Below, piece by piece: positions 37,192-49,585 of a stretch of DNA of 64,000 nt. The first letter of the stretch is position 1. Each line of letters begins with the position of its first letter. The position numbers and the translations under genes were made by a program. Under the pieces are notes generated by a model that was given only the letters and a program-made list of their open reading frames with translations, had not been told where the DNA came from and ran no database searches. Source of the DNA: Batkoa obscura (lineage: Eukaryota; Entomophthoromycota; Entomophthoromycetes; Entomophthorales; Batkoaceae); the NCBI GenBank assembly GCA_030770535.1, contig JASVEC010000007.1, forward strand, positions 682,001 through 746,000. The letters are read 5' to 3'.

Positions 37192-40100
37192 TTGATAAAT
37201 GAAATTGCTAAACCTTACATTTCACAGTTATCCGATTTATCCAAACTGTCCCTTACACAAAGTGAACTAGATAATACACATCAGTGGTTAACTAATGTTA
37301 CCATCCCAATTCCTCTAGACAAAATCTTAATTGGAGAATCAGACTTAGCAATTGCATTTAGAAATGTTATCAGAGAATATCAGAATTCAAATAAACAGAT
37401 CCTCTCAGTAAACCTCGATGCCAAAGCTAACTCCACCGATTGTACTTACATTAATGCGTCGATTTACAAAAGAAATGTACGTATAATATTAGATAGTGGA
37501 GCTCCCATCAATTTCATATCGAGTCGTCTGGTGAAACGATTACCCTTTAAATCGGATATAGATTGTTCGGACGCCTTCGGTACAGCCGGAACTGGAACCG
37601 TCACGGCACTAGGAGCATACTCATCAATCCCTATTAAGTTTGGAAAGCTAACCTTAGCCTTTCCAGCAATAGTATTGGAAAGCGAAGGTTACGACTTCCT
37701 CTTAGGTACCGAATTCTTCGTGAAACATGGTTGCCAATTATTGTACGATCAAAATATCTTAAAAATATTAGATCAATCCATTCCAATGTACTACAATAAG
37801 CCAAGGAACCTAACCATTAACAACATAAGAAACAAAACTCCTGACTGTCGTATAATGAGCTATCGGACTAACAACAAATCAGTTGACGTTACTCTCTGCG
37901 GATTAGAATCTGTGATTTATCAATATCCAGATATAGCATATAGGCAGTCTGGAATCCCCATTATTTCCCCTAAGAACTTACTAATACCGCCTAAATCACA
38001 GGTATTACTAGACACCGAAATCTCATTATGGGTACCTAAGGAGTTCCATCTATCTATATACAGTATAGAAGGTCCTTCAAGGTTAGAACCTCTAATTATG
38101 CCCGGAATCTTAGGTAATAACATGAATGAGACTATCAAACTACTGCTTGCCAACATTACCGAAAAATATATCAAAATCTTTAGAGGTCAAGAGGTTGGTA
38201 CAATCCATGTAGAAAATAACGCTGTGATTAACACATTCAGTAAATTTGCAACACTAGAAGAACTCCAAATTTATGAAGAAGCCCCTAATAACCAAACCCT
38301 GTTTGTTGAGAAAGACACTATTAAACATCTAAACCCAGATGAACAACTTCAATTTTACAAATTGCTGAAAGAACATAAAGACGTCTTTGCAACTTCAGAA
38401 GAAGATATTGGTTGTTCCCGCAATACTAAACATAAAATATATACATGCGATTCACTACCTGTTGCAACTAAAGCATATCGTAAATCTCAGTCTGAACTTA
38501 AGGCAGAACGAGAAGAAGTCCAAAAACTCTTAAGATTAGGTTTGATTATCCCTTCAAATAGTCCATGGGCCTCTCCCCTTATGATTGTTAAGAAAAAAGA
38601 CGGAACTAATAGAGTAGTTATGGACTATAGGAAACTTAACAAAATTACAAAGAAGGATATATATCCACTACCCAGAATAGATGATGCTGTTGACCGCTTA
38701 CAAGGTGCAAAATACTTTTCAGCAATGGATCTAATCTCAGGATACTGGCAGGTAGAAATGGATCCGGAAGACCAAGAGAAATGCGCTTTGATTACTTCTG
38801 AAGGACTATTTCAACCAACGAGAATGCCACAAGGCCTTTCAAATGCTCCTGCTACATCCCAACGCCTTATGGATAATACACTAAGTGATCTTAAGCTCTC
38901 ATGTGTATTGATTTACTTAGATGACTTGAATGTGTTTTCGAAAACTTTCGTGGGTCACCTAAATCATCTTAAAGCAGTATTCGAACGTCTTCGCCAAGCT
39001 AACTTAAAGTTGAAGCCAAAAAAGTGCTCATTTTTCCAAACTAGTCTGGAATTTTTAGGCTACAAGGTCTATGACAAAGGTTTAGCTCCTATTCCTAATA
39101 AATTAGATGCAGTAAAAGAGCTTCTCCTCCCAACTACAATGAGAGAAGTACAAGTATTCCTCGGATTAATGAATTACTACCGAAGGTTTATAAAAGATTT
39201 TTCGAACTTAGCCACTCCACTATTCCAATTGTTAAAGAAAGAAGTCAAGTTTCAACGGAAAGAAGAACACCAACAAGCCTTTGAAGAACTCCGAGATAAG
39301 CTGCTTAACGCCCCAGTATTGATGTTTCCAAATTTCTCAAAGCCTTTCTCCCTGCATACCGACGCTAGTCTAACGGCAGTTGGAGGTGTTTTAAGTCAAC
39401 TCGATGATGACAACTGCGAACATCCAATACCTTACACCTTTAGAATCTTATCGAATCATGAGAGGAATTACGCTACGACAGAGAAGGAATGCCTTGAAAT
39501 TATTCATGCTATAAAGGCATTTAGACCGTATATCTATGGCACTTACTTTACTGTTATTACCGACCATGTTTCCCAAAAATGGCTATATTCAATCATTAGT
39601 TCTGAAGGACGTCTAGCTAGGTGGGCTCTAAAACTACAGTATTATAGTTTTGATATAGTATATAAGCCAGGTAAAGATCACCAAAGTGCAGATGGGCTTA
39701 GCAGGCTACCCAGGATCTGTCTAGCCACCACCATAAATGATGATCTGTACAACTTATTTGGAAATAAAAACAAGTGGTCGCAACAACAACCTGAGCTCAA
39801 ACATTGGCTTGAGAAAAATGCTCAGAATATCATTGTCAAAGGTAATGCATTGTACAAAAAGATCAAAAGGACATATATTCCGTATATTAGGCCTTCTTCG
39901 CGGCTATCTGCATATCAACAGTTTCACAATGTAATCTGCGGACATTCAGCCTTCCAAGAAACGTACGACACCATGAAAGTCTACTGCTATTGGAAATCAA
40001 TGATATCAGACTTAGAAGACTTCATAAATAATTGCGATGTTTGTAAAAAAGAACAAAATAGGATAAAAGTAACAGCTTATAAGTTTGTCTTACCTAAACA

Positions 40101-40371
40101 TGGGTCCCATGCAGTAAGTATAGATGTGGTAGGTCCCCTTTGTGAAGCTTCTTCAGTAAGAGGAAACGAACATATTGTTGTAGCCATAGACCATCTAACT
40201 AAGTGGGTTGAAGCTAGAGCAATACCAAACCAGACTTCCTTCCACATATCCAAATTTATATATGAAGGTATTATTTGTAGACATGGAAGCCCCCAGGTGA
40301 TACTAACCGATAATGCTACCAATTTTGTTGATCTAATTCTCTCAAAATTGGCTAGACTAATGGCTATATGA
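37192..40371 (+). other. Pol region: protease, reverse transcriptase, RNase H, integrase (fossil part)
   Basis: Retropepsin motif LDSGAPINF near residue 100;, then reverse transcriptase blocks (DYRKLNKITKKD, MPQGLSNAP, YLDDLNVFS), RNase H (LHTDASLTAVGG), the integrase zinc-binding region (HSAFQETYDTMK...CDVCKKEQ) and the start of the integrase core (IDVVGPL). The order is diagnostic of Ty3/gypsy. Confidence 0.92.
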
Positions 40372-40934
40372 CATTATACTGCAGCTCCATACCATCCAGA
40401 AACTAACGGAATGGTTGAGAGAGTAAACGGCACACTAGTGCGTATACTAAGAAAACTAGCTGTTGGGATGAATATCTACATTCCGCTATTTTAGCATATA
40501 GATATTCAGTACATAGTATTACTAAAAAGTCTCCTTTTGTTATGCTTTATGGGAGACACCCTGGACTTCCCATCTCTTTCGCCCCTTTAATCGCTAAACA
40601 GGACGAGATAAGCCCTGACGTGTACTTGGTTAAACTAACAAAAAAATTGATAGCTATTCAAGTAGACGCCTTTAACGCATTAACAGATTCGAAGATAAGG
40701 AGGCATCAACAAGACATGCCTCGACTTCCTAGTTTAGCTACCTTCAAGTTAGGCGATATCGTTTATTTGTATCCTTCTTATAATCAATCTAGAAAAAATA
40801 AACTAGCACTGAAATGGGACGGACCATATGAAATCATACACAAATACCTATATGACAGCTATTCAATTAAACATAAAAAAACAAGTGTCATGTATAACCG
40901 AGTCCATGCCAAGCTTCTCAAATCAGCAATGTGA
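40372..40934 (+). other. Integrase C-terminal region (fossil part)
   Basis: Carries the late integrase-core and C-terminal features: a PYHPETNGMVERVNG-like block and then a small-barrel region (FKLGDIVYLYPSYN ... LKWDGPYEI). It belongs to the same element. Confidence 0.8.
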
Positions 40935-41034
40935 CTCAATGAGTACAGTTCGTAGCTAGTTGATTCGATTCCCTTATAGAGCTCTCGGTAAGTAAACCAC
41001 TAAAATTCACTACATCAAATCATAGGGAGGGAAA

Positions 41035-41515
41035 TGTGAAATATCGCTTCATTAGCTCTAGGATTGATTATAATATAATAATCAATTCAGAGTTCCTTAT
41101 ATAGATTTGCTGTGAGAATTGCTACCACCTGATCATGAAGAACTTATTGCCCACGTTTTAATGTCCATACTTGGCAACTATAATAAGGAATAACTGTTAT
41201 AATGTTCCATATATATAGCCACCCAGTTGGAGTATAAAAGAGATTCTTCAACATACTAACTCGAAGCTTTTTAATTGGATTACTCCCTGATATCGTACTA
41301 TTAATAAAGCCACTAAGTCTTTCTGACAACGTCTTACGTAGATTTTACAGTAGTATTGTCTATTCTATTTGTTTTACATAGCTCGTAGCTTATTACGTAT
41401 TATTCTTATTCATTTAACTCTATCTTAGTTATATAAACTAAGAACGTTCGACTCAAGGCAAGTTAATCAACCAAGAACTGCTTTTAACTCCTACCACTGA
41501 GTACCAACTTTCACA
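41035..41515 (+). repeat. 3' LTR (481 bp)
   Basis: Starts TGTGAAAT directly after the polypurine tract and ends TTTCACA, giving the TG...CA ends usual for LTRs. Confidence 0.88.
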
Positions 41516-42883
41516 CTTTAAAGCATTAACTTTATACATTGTTTGATCAAGCTTATTATTATCTAAAATAAATTTTAATATTTTTATTTTATTATAAGAT
41601 TCTATAAACTCTGGGTTGTTATAAATAGTCGCTAAAATTAATACAAATGAATTACAATGTTTATATTGTATGCTTTTTCTTGTTATATTAAAATTTAAAA
41701 AAAACTTATTTTAAAGTTTAGTTATAAAAGCTTGCACTTTTAATTTTAAGCTTTTCAAATTTAATTAATTATATATTAAGGACTTACAAATTCAAAAACT
41801 TAAAATTTGGATCAATTTTCAATTAAATTCTGAAACTAAGTTGGACATCCCCATATGGAGTGTTTTTTTTGGCTTCATCACTTTTTCCATCTTTTAAGCG
41901 CTATTTGAGTGAAAAATTTGTTAGTAAAATCCTTACACAAAAATACATCCCCATATGTAAATTGATTTTGAAATGTTAGCGCATTATTTATTAAGTTATT
42001 TTATTGATATTATGTATTTTTAAAAATAGCTTTATTAGGTCAAATTTAATAAATATTACCAGGCATTGGACTGTAGTTTAGCTTTATGATTATAAATTAT
42101 ATAGTTTATTAATAACATTCCCTTTTAATGTCATTTTAAAGATTGGTCATGTCACTTTTCTTTTAATAAATAGATAGATAAGAGAGTTAATCTGTTTAAT
42201 GCTTAAAAAATAGACTAATCCTGTAAAATAAACAATAAAGTACATAAATTATTTACACAGGAGCATTTACTTTCAAATTTTGCAGCTATTGATAGATTAG
42301 GCTAAAAGCTACAATAAGATACTAATATTTGCACTAAATAAACCTATAAAGCAATTGAAGAAAAAATCAATTCAAGGCAATAATTTTATCTTTAATTGGA
42401 CTCGAATATAACTACTTAAAATGTTTCTTATAGTTCGTTCGCTTATTGGACTTTCTGGGCTTTTAGTTTAATAATTTGGCTGATTGCTTATAAACTTGAG
42501 AAAATCGAATGATATATCAATATAATTAACTCATTTTATAAAATAATTGGTATAATACATTGCTACTAAAAATAACTTAAAATTGAACTAATGATTAAAA
42601 GATACCTTAAAAACAACTCTAAATAAAAATAAATCCAAAAACAGAACTATTCTATTGAATTGAATGATTGATAATTTTTATTTAAATTTACATAATTTAT
42701 AAATAAAAGAATTTGTAATAAAACTAAAATGGGGATGGATAAAATTTCATCTAAGACAAAACAAAGAAAATAGACCGAAAGAATCAAAAGTATATAAAAA
42801 AGACAAAACACAATTAAAAAATTATAAAACAATTACAAACAAATATCTTATCTATTAGCATCTATTTGCAAACTATATTAACT
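41516..42883. other. Spacer before the DOPA-dioxygenase-family array
   Basis: Contains element M7 (41851-41957). Sequence about 41936-41998 recurs inverted at about 50020-50085. Sequence from about 42822 on is the outer end of the inverted-duplication arm. A TATA-like AGTATATAAAA at about 42789 is the likely promoter of copy 1. Confidence 0.55.
41851..41957 (-). repeat. Short inverted-terminal element, copy M7
   Basis: Reverse-orientation copy, CCATATGGAGTGTTTTTTTT ... AAATACATCCCCATATG. Confidence 0.8.
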
Positions 42884-43198
42884 ATGCTTACTGATTTTAC
42901 TGGTCCTATTTCTTACTTTGATGCTCATGTTTATTTCAAAAATGAAACTGAAGCATCAAAAGCACAAATATTAAGAGAAATGTTATTAAGAGAGTTTCAT
43001 AATATCAGAGCTTATGATTTAAATAACGGTCAATATGGTGAATTCAAAATACAAATATGTACAAAAAATGAATTTGCAACTTTATTACCTTGGTTAACAT
43101 TGAATCGTAATGATTTATCTATTTATATTGAACCTAAAGCAGAAGATGGGGTTATTAACAAACAAAAATCATCTATTTGGCTCGGTGATAAATTCTAA
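42884..43198 (+). CDS. DOPA 4,5-dioxygenase-family small protein, copy 1, 104 aa
   Basis: Belongs by pattern to the DOPA_dioxygen family (PF08883), short proteins of ~105-120 aa. Family blocks: SYFDAHVYF (residues 10-18), LLPWLTLNRNDLSIYI (67-82) and SIWLGDK (97-103). Family enzymes use several histidines to hold the metal; here only H15 of the N-terminal pair, none in the GPHP region (residues 46-52 read LNNGQDG or LNNGQYG), and N92/S96 where a DHxxH is usual. The enzyme activity is therefore doubtful. Copy 1 has Tyr at residue 51 (Asp in copies 2-4). The Met at 42884 is chosen because all five copies share it. Single exon; TATA-like element ~95 bp upstream. Confidence 0.82.
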   Translation: MLTDFTGPISYFDAHVYFKNETEASKAQILREMLLREFHNIRAYDLNNGQYGEFKIQICTKNEFATLLPWLTLNRNDLSIYIEPKAEDGVINKQKSSIWLGDKF

Positions 43199-44469
43199 TT
43201 CTTTTTTACTGTTGTGCAAATTTTAATGTTTAATAAATATTATTTTAATTTCAAATACTATTGTTTTATTTATACTGTCTGTTACCCTGGTTGATAAATA
43301 ATTATTTTTTAATTTTAATCACAGATATAACGTTTGTTTTAATATAGAAGATAAATTTAAGATGCAATTTTTATAATAACGTTATATATAAGTAGAAGTG
43401 GTGCTACATTAATTAAATAACATATGTTAAAGAAACCTCTGAATTCAAATATAATGATCGAAATACTATATTTCAAAGCAATTCATTTATTATTAAAAAA
43501 GATGAAAAGTGAATATAGAATAGGGTAGCTTTAACAAGAAAGATTTGTTATTATATAGTTAAATATACAATATAATACTAATTATGTGAAATAAGAGTTT
43601 TAATGAGAGTAATATACTATTGTTTTTATTGTGTATTATTTACCTTTTTTTAGGCTAAGAAATCTGTCTTTCTCAGCCTAATAAAGTGCCTTTTTCCTTC
43701 CAAAATAAATAAACGCACATACAATATTGGCTACGTATAAATAAATAAAATTACATTACATATATAAATTAAGGATAGGTTAGTTTTAATTAAAGCTACA
43801 AAGTTCTAGAACAAAACTTTAATATATTCGACATATAAATTAGTATTGTTTAAAAGCTTTATTTTTTTAATATATTGAATTATATCAAATGATTAAATAT
43901 ATGTATATATGAAACTAAGATCAGTTTAATATAAATTATGATAGTCATTATAGGAAATGAAGGATATAAAACCATCACATTAAACTAATGCCAAATATAA
44001 TGACTTTATAATAGATAATATAATGACTTTATAATAGATAATATAATATCAATGTTATTAATAGATTGAAATAAAGAAAATCATTACTAAATAAAAAGAA
44101 GGTTGTTGTAGTTTTTATTAGTTTATTAATAGTTTATGTCAAGATGATGATTAAAAATTCAATTTGTAACTAATGAGTCGGTAAAAAGGCAATTTCTATA
44201 TAAATCAATAAAGTTTCAATAGCTATTTATAATATAAAACATAGAATGATTATTTATATAAAATTAACTTGATTTATGACTAATTTACGGGAGATAGTTA
44301 AATTAAATGATTTTCATTTAAATTATATAAAATTTATTTAGGTTCTTAAATCAACATCAACTGTTTTATAACTTGTGATTGAACTTCAAAATGAATTAAA
44401 ATAAATTGAAAAAATCAAAAAGTATATAAAGAAAATAAAATAGAATTAAAATATTATAAAACAAATTCA

Positions 44470-44525
44470 AAACAAACAAACAAACAAACAAATAAACAAA
44501 CAAATAAACAAATAAATAAATAAAT
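44470..44525 (+). repeat. (CAAA/TAAA)n leader microsatellite of copy 2
   Basis: A CAAACAAA/TAAA run directly upstream of copy 2, between the TATA-like AGTATATAAAG (about 44430) and the ATG, so probably in the 5' leader. The same run precedes copy 3 (about 46236-46312) and copy 4 (about 48256-48315, inverted) but not copies 1 and 5. Confidence 0.7.
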
Positions 44526-44552
44526 ATCTTATCTATTAACATTATATTCAAT

Positions 44553-44867
44553 ATGCTCACTGATTTTACTGGTCCTATTTCTTACTTTGATGCTCATGTT
44601 TATTTCAAAAATGAAACTGAAGCATCAAAAGCACAAATATTAAGAGAAATGTTATTAAGAGAGTTTCATAATATCAGAGCTTATGATTTAAATAACGGTC
44701 AAGATGGTGAATTCAAAATACAAATATGTACAAAAAATGAATTTGCAACTTTATTACCTTGGTTAACATTGAATCGTAATGATTTATCTATTTATATTGA
44801 ACCTAAAGCAGAAGATGGGGTTATTAACAAACAAAAATCATCCATTTGGCTCGGTGATAAATTCTAA
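44553..44867 (+). CDS. DOPA 4,5-dioxygenase-family small protein, copy 2, 104 aa
   Basis: Same protein as copy 1 except Asp51. The noncoding DNA upstream is shared with copy 4, the DNA downstream is its own. It sits at the inner end of the left arm. Functional remarks as for copy 1. Confidence 0.82.
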   Translation: MLTDFTGPISYFDAHVYFKNETEASKAQILREMLLREFHNIRAYDLNNGQDGEFKIQICTKNEFATLLPWLTLNRNDLSIYIEPKAEDGVINKQKSSIWLGDKF

Positions 44868-45287
44868 TTCTTTTTTATTGCTATGTAAATATTATTGTGT
44901 AATCTAATAAACATTGCTTCTATTTTATACATTTTATAATTTTAATACAATTATTTTGTTATTTATACATTAATTTATATAATATTATATCCCAAAATAA
45001 CTAAGGTATAGTTATACTTATATAAATTATTTAACCTATAAGATCTGGGTAGGGATTTTATAATATTCTCTTATTATTATAAGCTATATATTATTGATAA
45101 CCAAATTAAACATTAGGTTATAGAATTTTTATATGAAACCATTACTTTTAAAAATGTTATTGTTCTTTATATTAAATACTTGCCATATTATTAAAAAATC
45201 AATATCACTGATACATCAATGAATGGTAAAATAACTATACACAATATATCTATTCAAGATAAAACTTGTTAATAACACAGTTTAATA

Positions 45288-45393
45288 TATGATAATGTGT
45301 TTTATTGTTTAAGGATTTTACTAACAATCTTTCCGCTCAAACAACACTTAAAACATGGAAAAAATGATGAAGCCAAAAAAAACATCCTCATAT
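45288..45393 (+). repeat. Short inverted-terminal element, copy M8
   Basis: Left end degraded (ATGATAATGTGTTTTATTG), right end AAAAAACATCCTCATAT; in the loop between the arms. Confidence 0.75.
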
Positions 45394-46338
45394 TGAGCTC
45401 TTAAAATTATAAATATTAACTATTTGAATGAAAATGAAAGTATTTTTAGTAACAGTATCAATTTATTAAAAACATAATCTTAAACTTTAAACTTTATAAT
45501 ACATCACACTTGTTGACAGATTGAATAACTTTTCCATATTAGTGTGGTTTTCAGTAAATTACACAATTTTAAAAGGATTTTATTTATTTCTACATATATA
45601 AAATATAATAAAGTCCAAATAAATATCACCAGCCAAAAAGATATAATTGAACAATCAAATTTCATTTTATCGATATTACTATAAGGATATCTGAATTAAA
45701 TATTTATTTTTATTTTTGTTTCCATTTTCATTAAAGGAAATAATAAAAGTGACTTAGATATTATCATCAATGTAATAATAAAACAAATATGCAATATAAA
45801 ACAGCTTAAAATGGATAAAATAGAATGAAAATTACATAATATTCACTTATATAATTAACAAATGCTTTCAAAAGCTATATATTATGGGTAAATTGGTTAA
45901 ATATAAACCCGATGTTGATAGTGACAAAGCAATATTAAAATAAAACTATATAAGTAGCATAGTTATGTAAATGTGACTCTTACAGCAATACTTTAGAATA
46001 ATATTAACATATTTATATAATCATATATATAATATTGGTTTCAGACTCGGGGGTTTATAAAATTAAATGATTTTCACTTAAATCTATATAATTTATAAAA
46101 ATAATTTATAATAAAATTAAAATGGAAATGAATGATTTCATTTTAAAAAAAAAGTAAAATATACCGAAAAAATCAAAAAATCAAAAAGTATATAAAGAAA
46201 ATAAAATAGAATTAAAATATTATAAAACAAATTCAAAACAAACAAACAAACAAACAAATAAACAAACAAATAAACAAACAAATAAACAAATAAACAAATA
46301 AATAAATAAATATCTTATCTATTAACATTATATTCAAT

Positions 46339-46653
46339 ATGCTAACTGATTTTACTGGTCCTATTTCTTACTTTGATGCTCATGTTTATTTCAAAAATGA
46401 AACTGAAGCATCAAAAGCACAAATATTAAGAGAAATGTTATTAAGAGAGTTTCATAATATCAGAGCTTATGATTTAAATAACGGTCAAGATGGTGAATTC
46501 AAAATACAAATATGTACAAAAAATGAATTTGCAACTTTATTACCTTGGTTAACATTGAATCGTAATGATTTATCTATTTATATTGAACCTAAAGCAGAAG
46601 ATGGGGTTATTAACAAACAAAAATCATCTATTTGGCTCGGTGATAAACTCTAA
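46339..46653 (+). CDS. DOPA 4,5-dioxygenase-family small protein, copy 3, 104 aa
   Basis: Lies alone in the loop of the inverted duplication. Identical to copy 2 apart from Leu instead of Phe at residue 104. Its leader has the longest CAAA/TAAA run. The first ~65 bp after the stop (ATTCTTCATCTTCCTG...) are shared with copy 4 but with no other copy. TATA-like AGTATATAAAG at about 46187. Confidence 0.82.
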   Translation: MLTDFTGPISYFDAHVYFKNETEASKAQILREMLLREFHNIRAYDLNNGQDGEFKIQICTKNEFATLLPWLTLNRNDLSIYIEPKAEDGVINKQKSSIWLGDKL

Positions 46654-47470
46654 TATTCTTCATCTTCCTGTATTACTTTTACTTTATAATAAATTTTAGT
46701 TTTTCTATTTTAGTTATTATTTCGTATTTTTTAATGTTGAGTTTTATTCAACCTTTAGATTTCTGGTTTCTTTATATTTTATAATCTCTTTAAAACTGTG
46801 AAGTTTATTATGTGTTAATAAAATGGTTTTTAAAGGGTCAATAATACCCAGTATAATTGCTACATATAATTATTTTAGGTTACCAACTTTTGGTATTCTC
46901 TGTATATCCTTGACATGGATAATTAACAATGTTAAAGATATAAATTAATAGGTTTTTATGACAACAATCGTGCTTTTGCCAATTCAATTAAATTTATTAT
47001 GTTAATAGCTTACCTTCAGGGATTTACTCTTTAAGTATTTTAATGACTTTATTAGCTTAGATTCAACTTTAATGTAAATTTTATTCTAGTTGTATATAAA
47101 TTTCCAATGTACTATTTTTAATAAACTCATTGACTTATGATGTATTATACATAATAAAATAGCATGGAGCTATACGCTACAATATCTGCCTTTTGTATCC
47201 CAAAATTTAAATTAAATTATTGCTCTTTACGATTCTAATAATTTTTATTTCTTCATTCAAATTTATTATATCATATAAACATTACGAATTGTTGTATGAT
47301 AAAACACAATAAAAATAAATAATTCATGAGGTTCATACCAAGCCTATCGAAACCCCAGTAGAATCACAAAGTAATGGCAGCTTGATTCTACTAATAACTT
47401 ATTTGGTTCATGGTGTTTAAAAATGTTTGATGTTATGATGAAGTTAAGTTGTTAATGTGTTGACAGAAGT

Positions 47471-47576
47471 ATATGGGGATGTATTTTTGTGTTTAAGAAT
47501 TTCACTAACAATTTTTCCGCTCAAATAGTACCTAAAAGATGGAAAAAGTGATGAAGCCAAAAAAAGCATCCCATAT
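47471..47576 (+). repeat. Short inverted-terminal element, copy M9
   Basis: ATATGGGGATGTATTTTTGT ... AAAAAGCATCCCATAT, ~340 bp from the inner end of the right arm. Confidence 0.82.
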
Positions 47577-47916
47577 CAAAAGGCTTTTATGTAAATTTTT
47601 GTCTCTGGTATTTTTTTTAACAATTCGGTTTTTTTACTCTATAAAATAGTTAACATTAACTTGAAATTCTATAGATATTAAGAGAGCAACACAGTGATCA
47701 AATGGAGAAATAATCTAAATTTCAACCTTGAAATTAATAGTGAAATATATCGTTGTTTACTTACTCCTTCAAAAAAAAAAAATAGAGAATCTTAATTGAA
47801 AAACTATAAAAGGTCAATAATTTTATATATTAAATTACAGATTTAGCAAAATAAATTCCCCAATGAAAAACTAAAATTTATTATAAAGTAAAAGTAATAC
47901 AGGAAGATGAAGAATA

Positions 47917-48231
47917 TTAGAGTTTATCACCGAGCCAAATAGATGATTTTTGTTTGTTAATAACCCCATCTTCTGCTTTAGGTTCAATATAAATAGATAA
48001 ATCATTACGATTCAATGTTAACCAAGGTAATAAAGTTGCAAATTCATTTTTTGTACATATTTGTATTTTGAATTCACCATCTTGACCGTTATTTAAATCA
48101 TAAGCTCTGATATTATGAAACTCTCTTAATAACATTTCTCTTAATATTTGTGCTTTTGATGCTTCAGTTTCATTTTTGAAATAAACATGAGCATCAAAGT
48201 AAGAAATAGGACCAGTAAAATCAGTGAGCAT
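47917..48231 (-). CDS. DOPA 4,5-dioxygenase-family small protein, copy 4 (chimeric), 104 aa
   Basis: Its start codon context (ATGCTC) and upstream DNA equal copy 2, while its end (ATCTATTTGGCTC, AAACTC TAA) and ~40 bp downstream equal copy 3. Protein identical to copy 3. A gene-conversion or crossover product by this evidence. Confidence 0.82.
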   Translation of the reverse strand: MLTDFTGPISYFDAHVYFKNETEASKAQILREMLLREFHNIRAYDLNNGQDGEFKIQICTKNEFATLLPWLTLNRNDLSIYIEPKAEDGVINKQKSSIWLGDKL

Positions 48232-49585
48232 ATTGAATATAATGTTAATAGATAAGATATTTATTTATTTATTTGTTTATTTGTTTGTTTATTTGTTTGT
48301 TTGTTTGTTTGTTTTGAATTTGTTTTATAATATTTTAATTCTATTTTATTTTCTTTATATACTTTTTGATTTTTTCAATTTATTTTAATTCATTTTGAAG
48401 TTCAATCACAAGTTATAAAACAGTTGATGTTGATTTAAGAACCTAAATAAATTTTATATAATTTAAATGAAAATCATTTAATTTAACTATCTCCCGTAAA
48501 TTAGTCATAAATCAAGTTAATTTTATATAAATAATCATTCTATGTTTTATATTATAAATAGCTATTGAAACTTTATTGATTTATATAGAAATTGCCTTTT
48601 TACCGACTCATTAGTTACAAATTGAATTTTTAATCATCATCTTGACATAAACTATTAATAAACTAATAAAAACTACAACAACCTTCTTTTTATTTAGTAA
48701 TGATTTTCTTTATTTCAATCTATTAATAACATTGATATTATATTATCTATTATAAAGTCATTATATTATCTATTATAAAGTCATTATATTTGGCATTAGT
48801 TTAATGTGATGGTTTTATATCCTTCATTTCCTATAATGACTATCATAATTTATATTAAACTGATCTTAGTTTCATATATACATATATTTAATCATTTGAT
48901 ATAATTCAATATATTAAAAAAATAAAGCTTTTAAACAATACTAATTTATATGTCGAATATATTAAAGTTTTGTTCTAGAACTTTGTAGCTTTAATTAAAA
49001 CTAACCTATCCTTAATTTATATATGTAATGTAATTTTATTTATTTATACGTAGCCAATATTGTATGTGCGTTTATTTATTTTGGAAGGAAAAAGGCACTT
49101 TATTAGGCTGAGAAAGACAGATTTCTTAGCCTAAAAAAAGGTAAATAATACACAATAAAAACAATAGTATATTACTCTCATTAAAACTCTTATTTCACAT
49201 AATTAGTATTATATTGTATATTTAACTATATAATAACAAATCTTTCTTGTTAAAGCTACCCTATTCTATATTCACTTTTCATCTTTTTTAATAATAAATG
49301 AATTGCTTTGAAATATAGTATTTCGATCATTATATTTGAATTCAGAGGTTTCTTTAACATATGTTATTTAATTAATGTAGCACCACTTCTACTTATATAT
49401 AACGTTATTATAAAAATTGCATCTTAAATTTATCTTCTATATTAAAACAAACGTTATATCTGTGATTAAAATTAAAAAATAATTATTTATCAACCAGGGT
49501 AACAGACAGTATAAATAAAACAATAGTATTTGAAATTAAAATAATATTTATTAAACATTAAAATTTGCACAACAGTAAAAAAGAA

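Larger units (their letters stand above)
34886..41515 (+). mobile_element. Ty3/gypsy-type LTR retroelement (fossil, broken)
   Basis: LTR-matching ends at 34886-35196 and 41035-41515, a gag-like part, and a pol part in the Ty3/gypsy order protease, reverse transcriptase, RNase H, integrase. A polypurine tract (AGGGAGGGAAA) directly precedes the 3' LTR. The first ~240 bp of both LTR segments are essentially identical, so this copy is recent compared with the solo LTR beside it. The element is broken: I judge a handful of breaks, and not all parts lie on one strand. No clean target-site duplication is visible at the two outer ends. Confidence 0.92.
42822..44860 (+). repeat. Left arm of large inverted duplication (~2.04 kb)
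   Basis: The arm is repeated in reverse complement at 47917-49960. The distance between the two gene starts within the arm is exactly 1,669 bp in both arms (42884 to 44553; 49900 to 48231), and every segment I compared across the noncoding part is identical or nearly so, including microsatellite lengths. The loop between the arms is ~3.05 kb. Formation or homogenisation must be recent. Confidence 0.9.
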
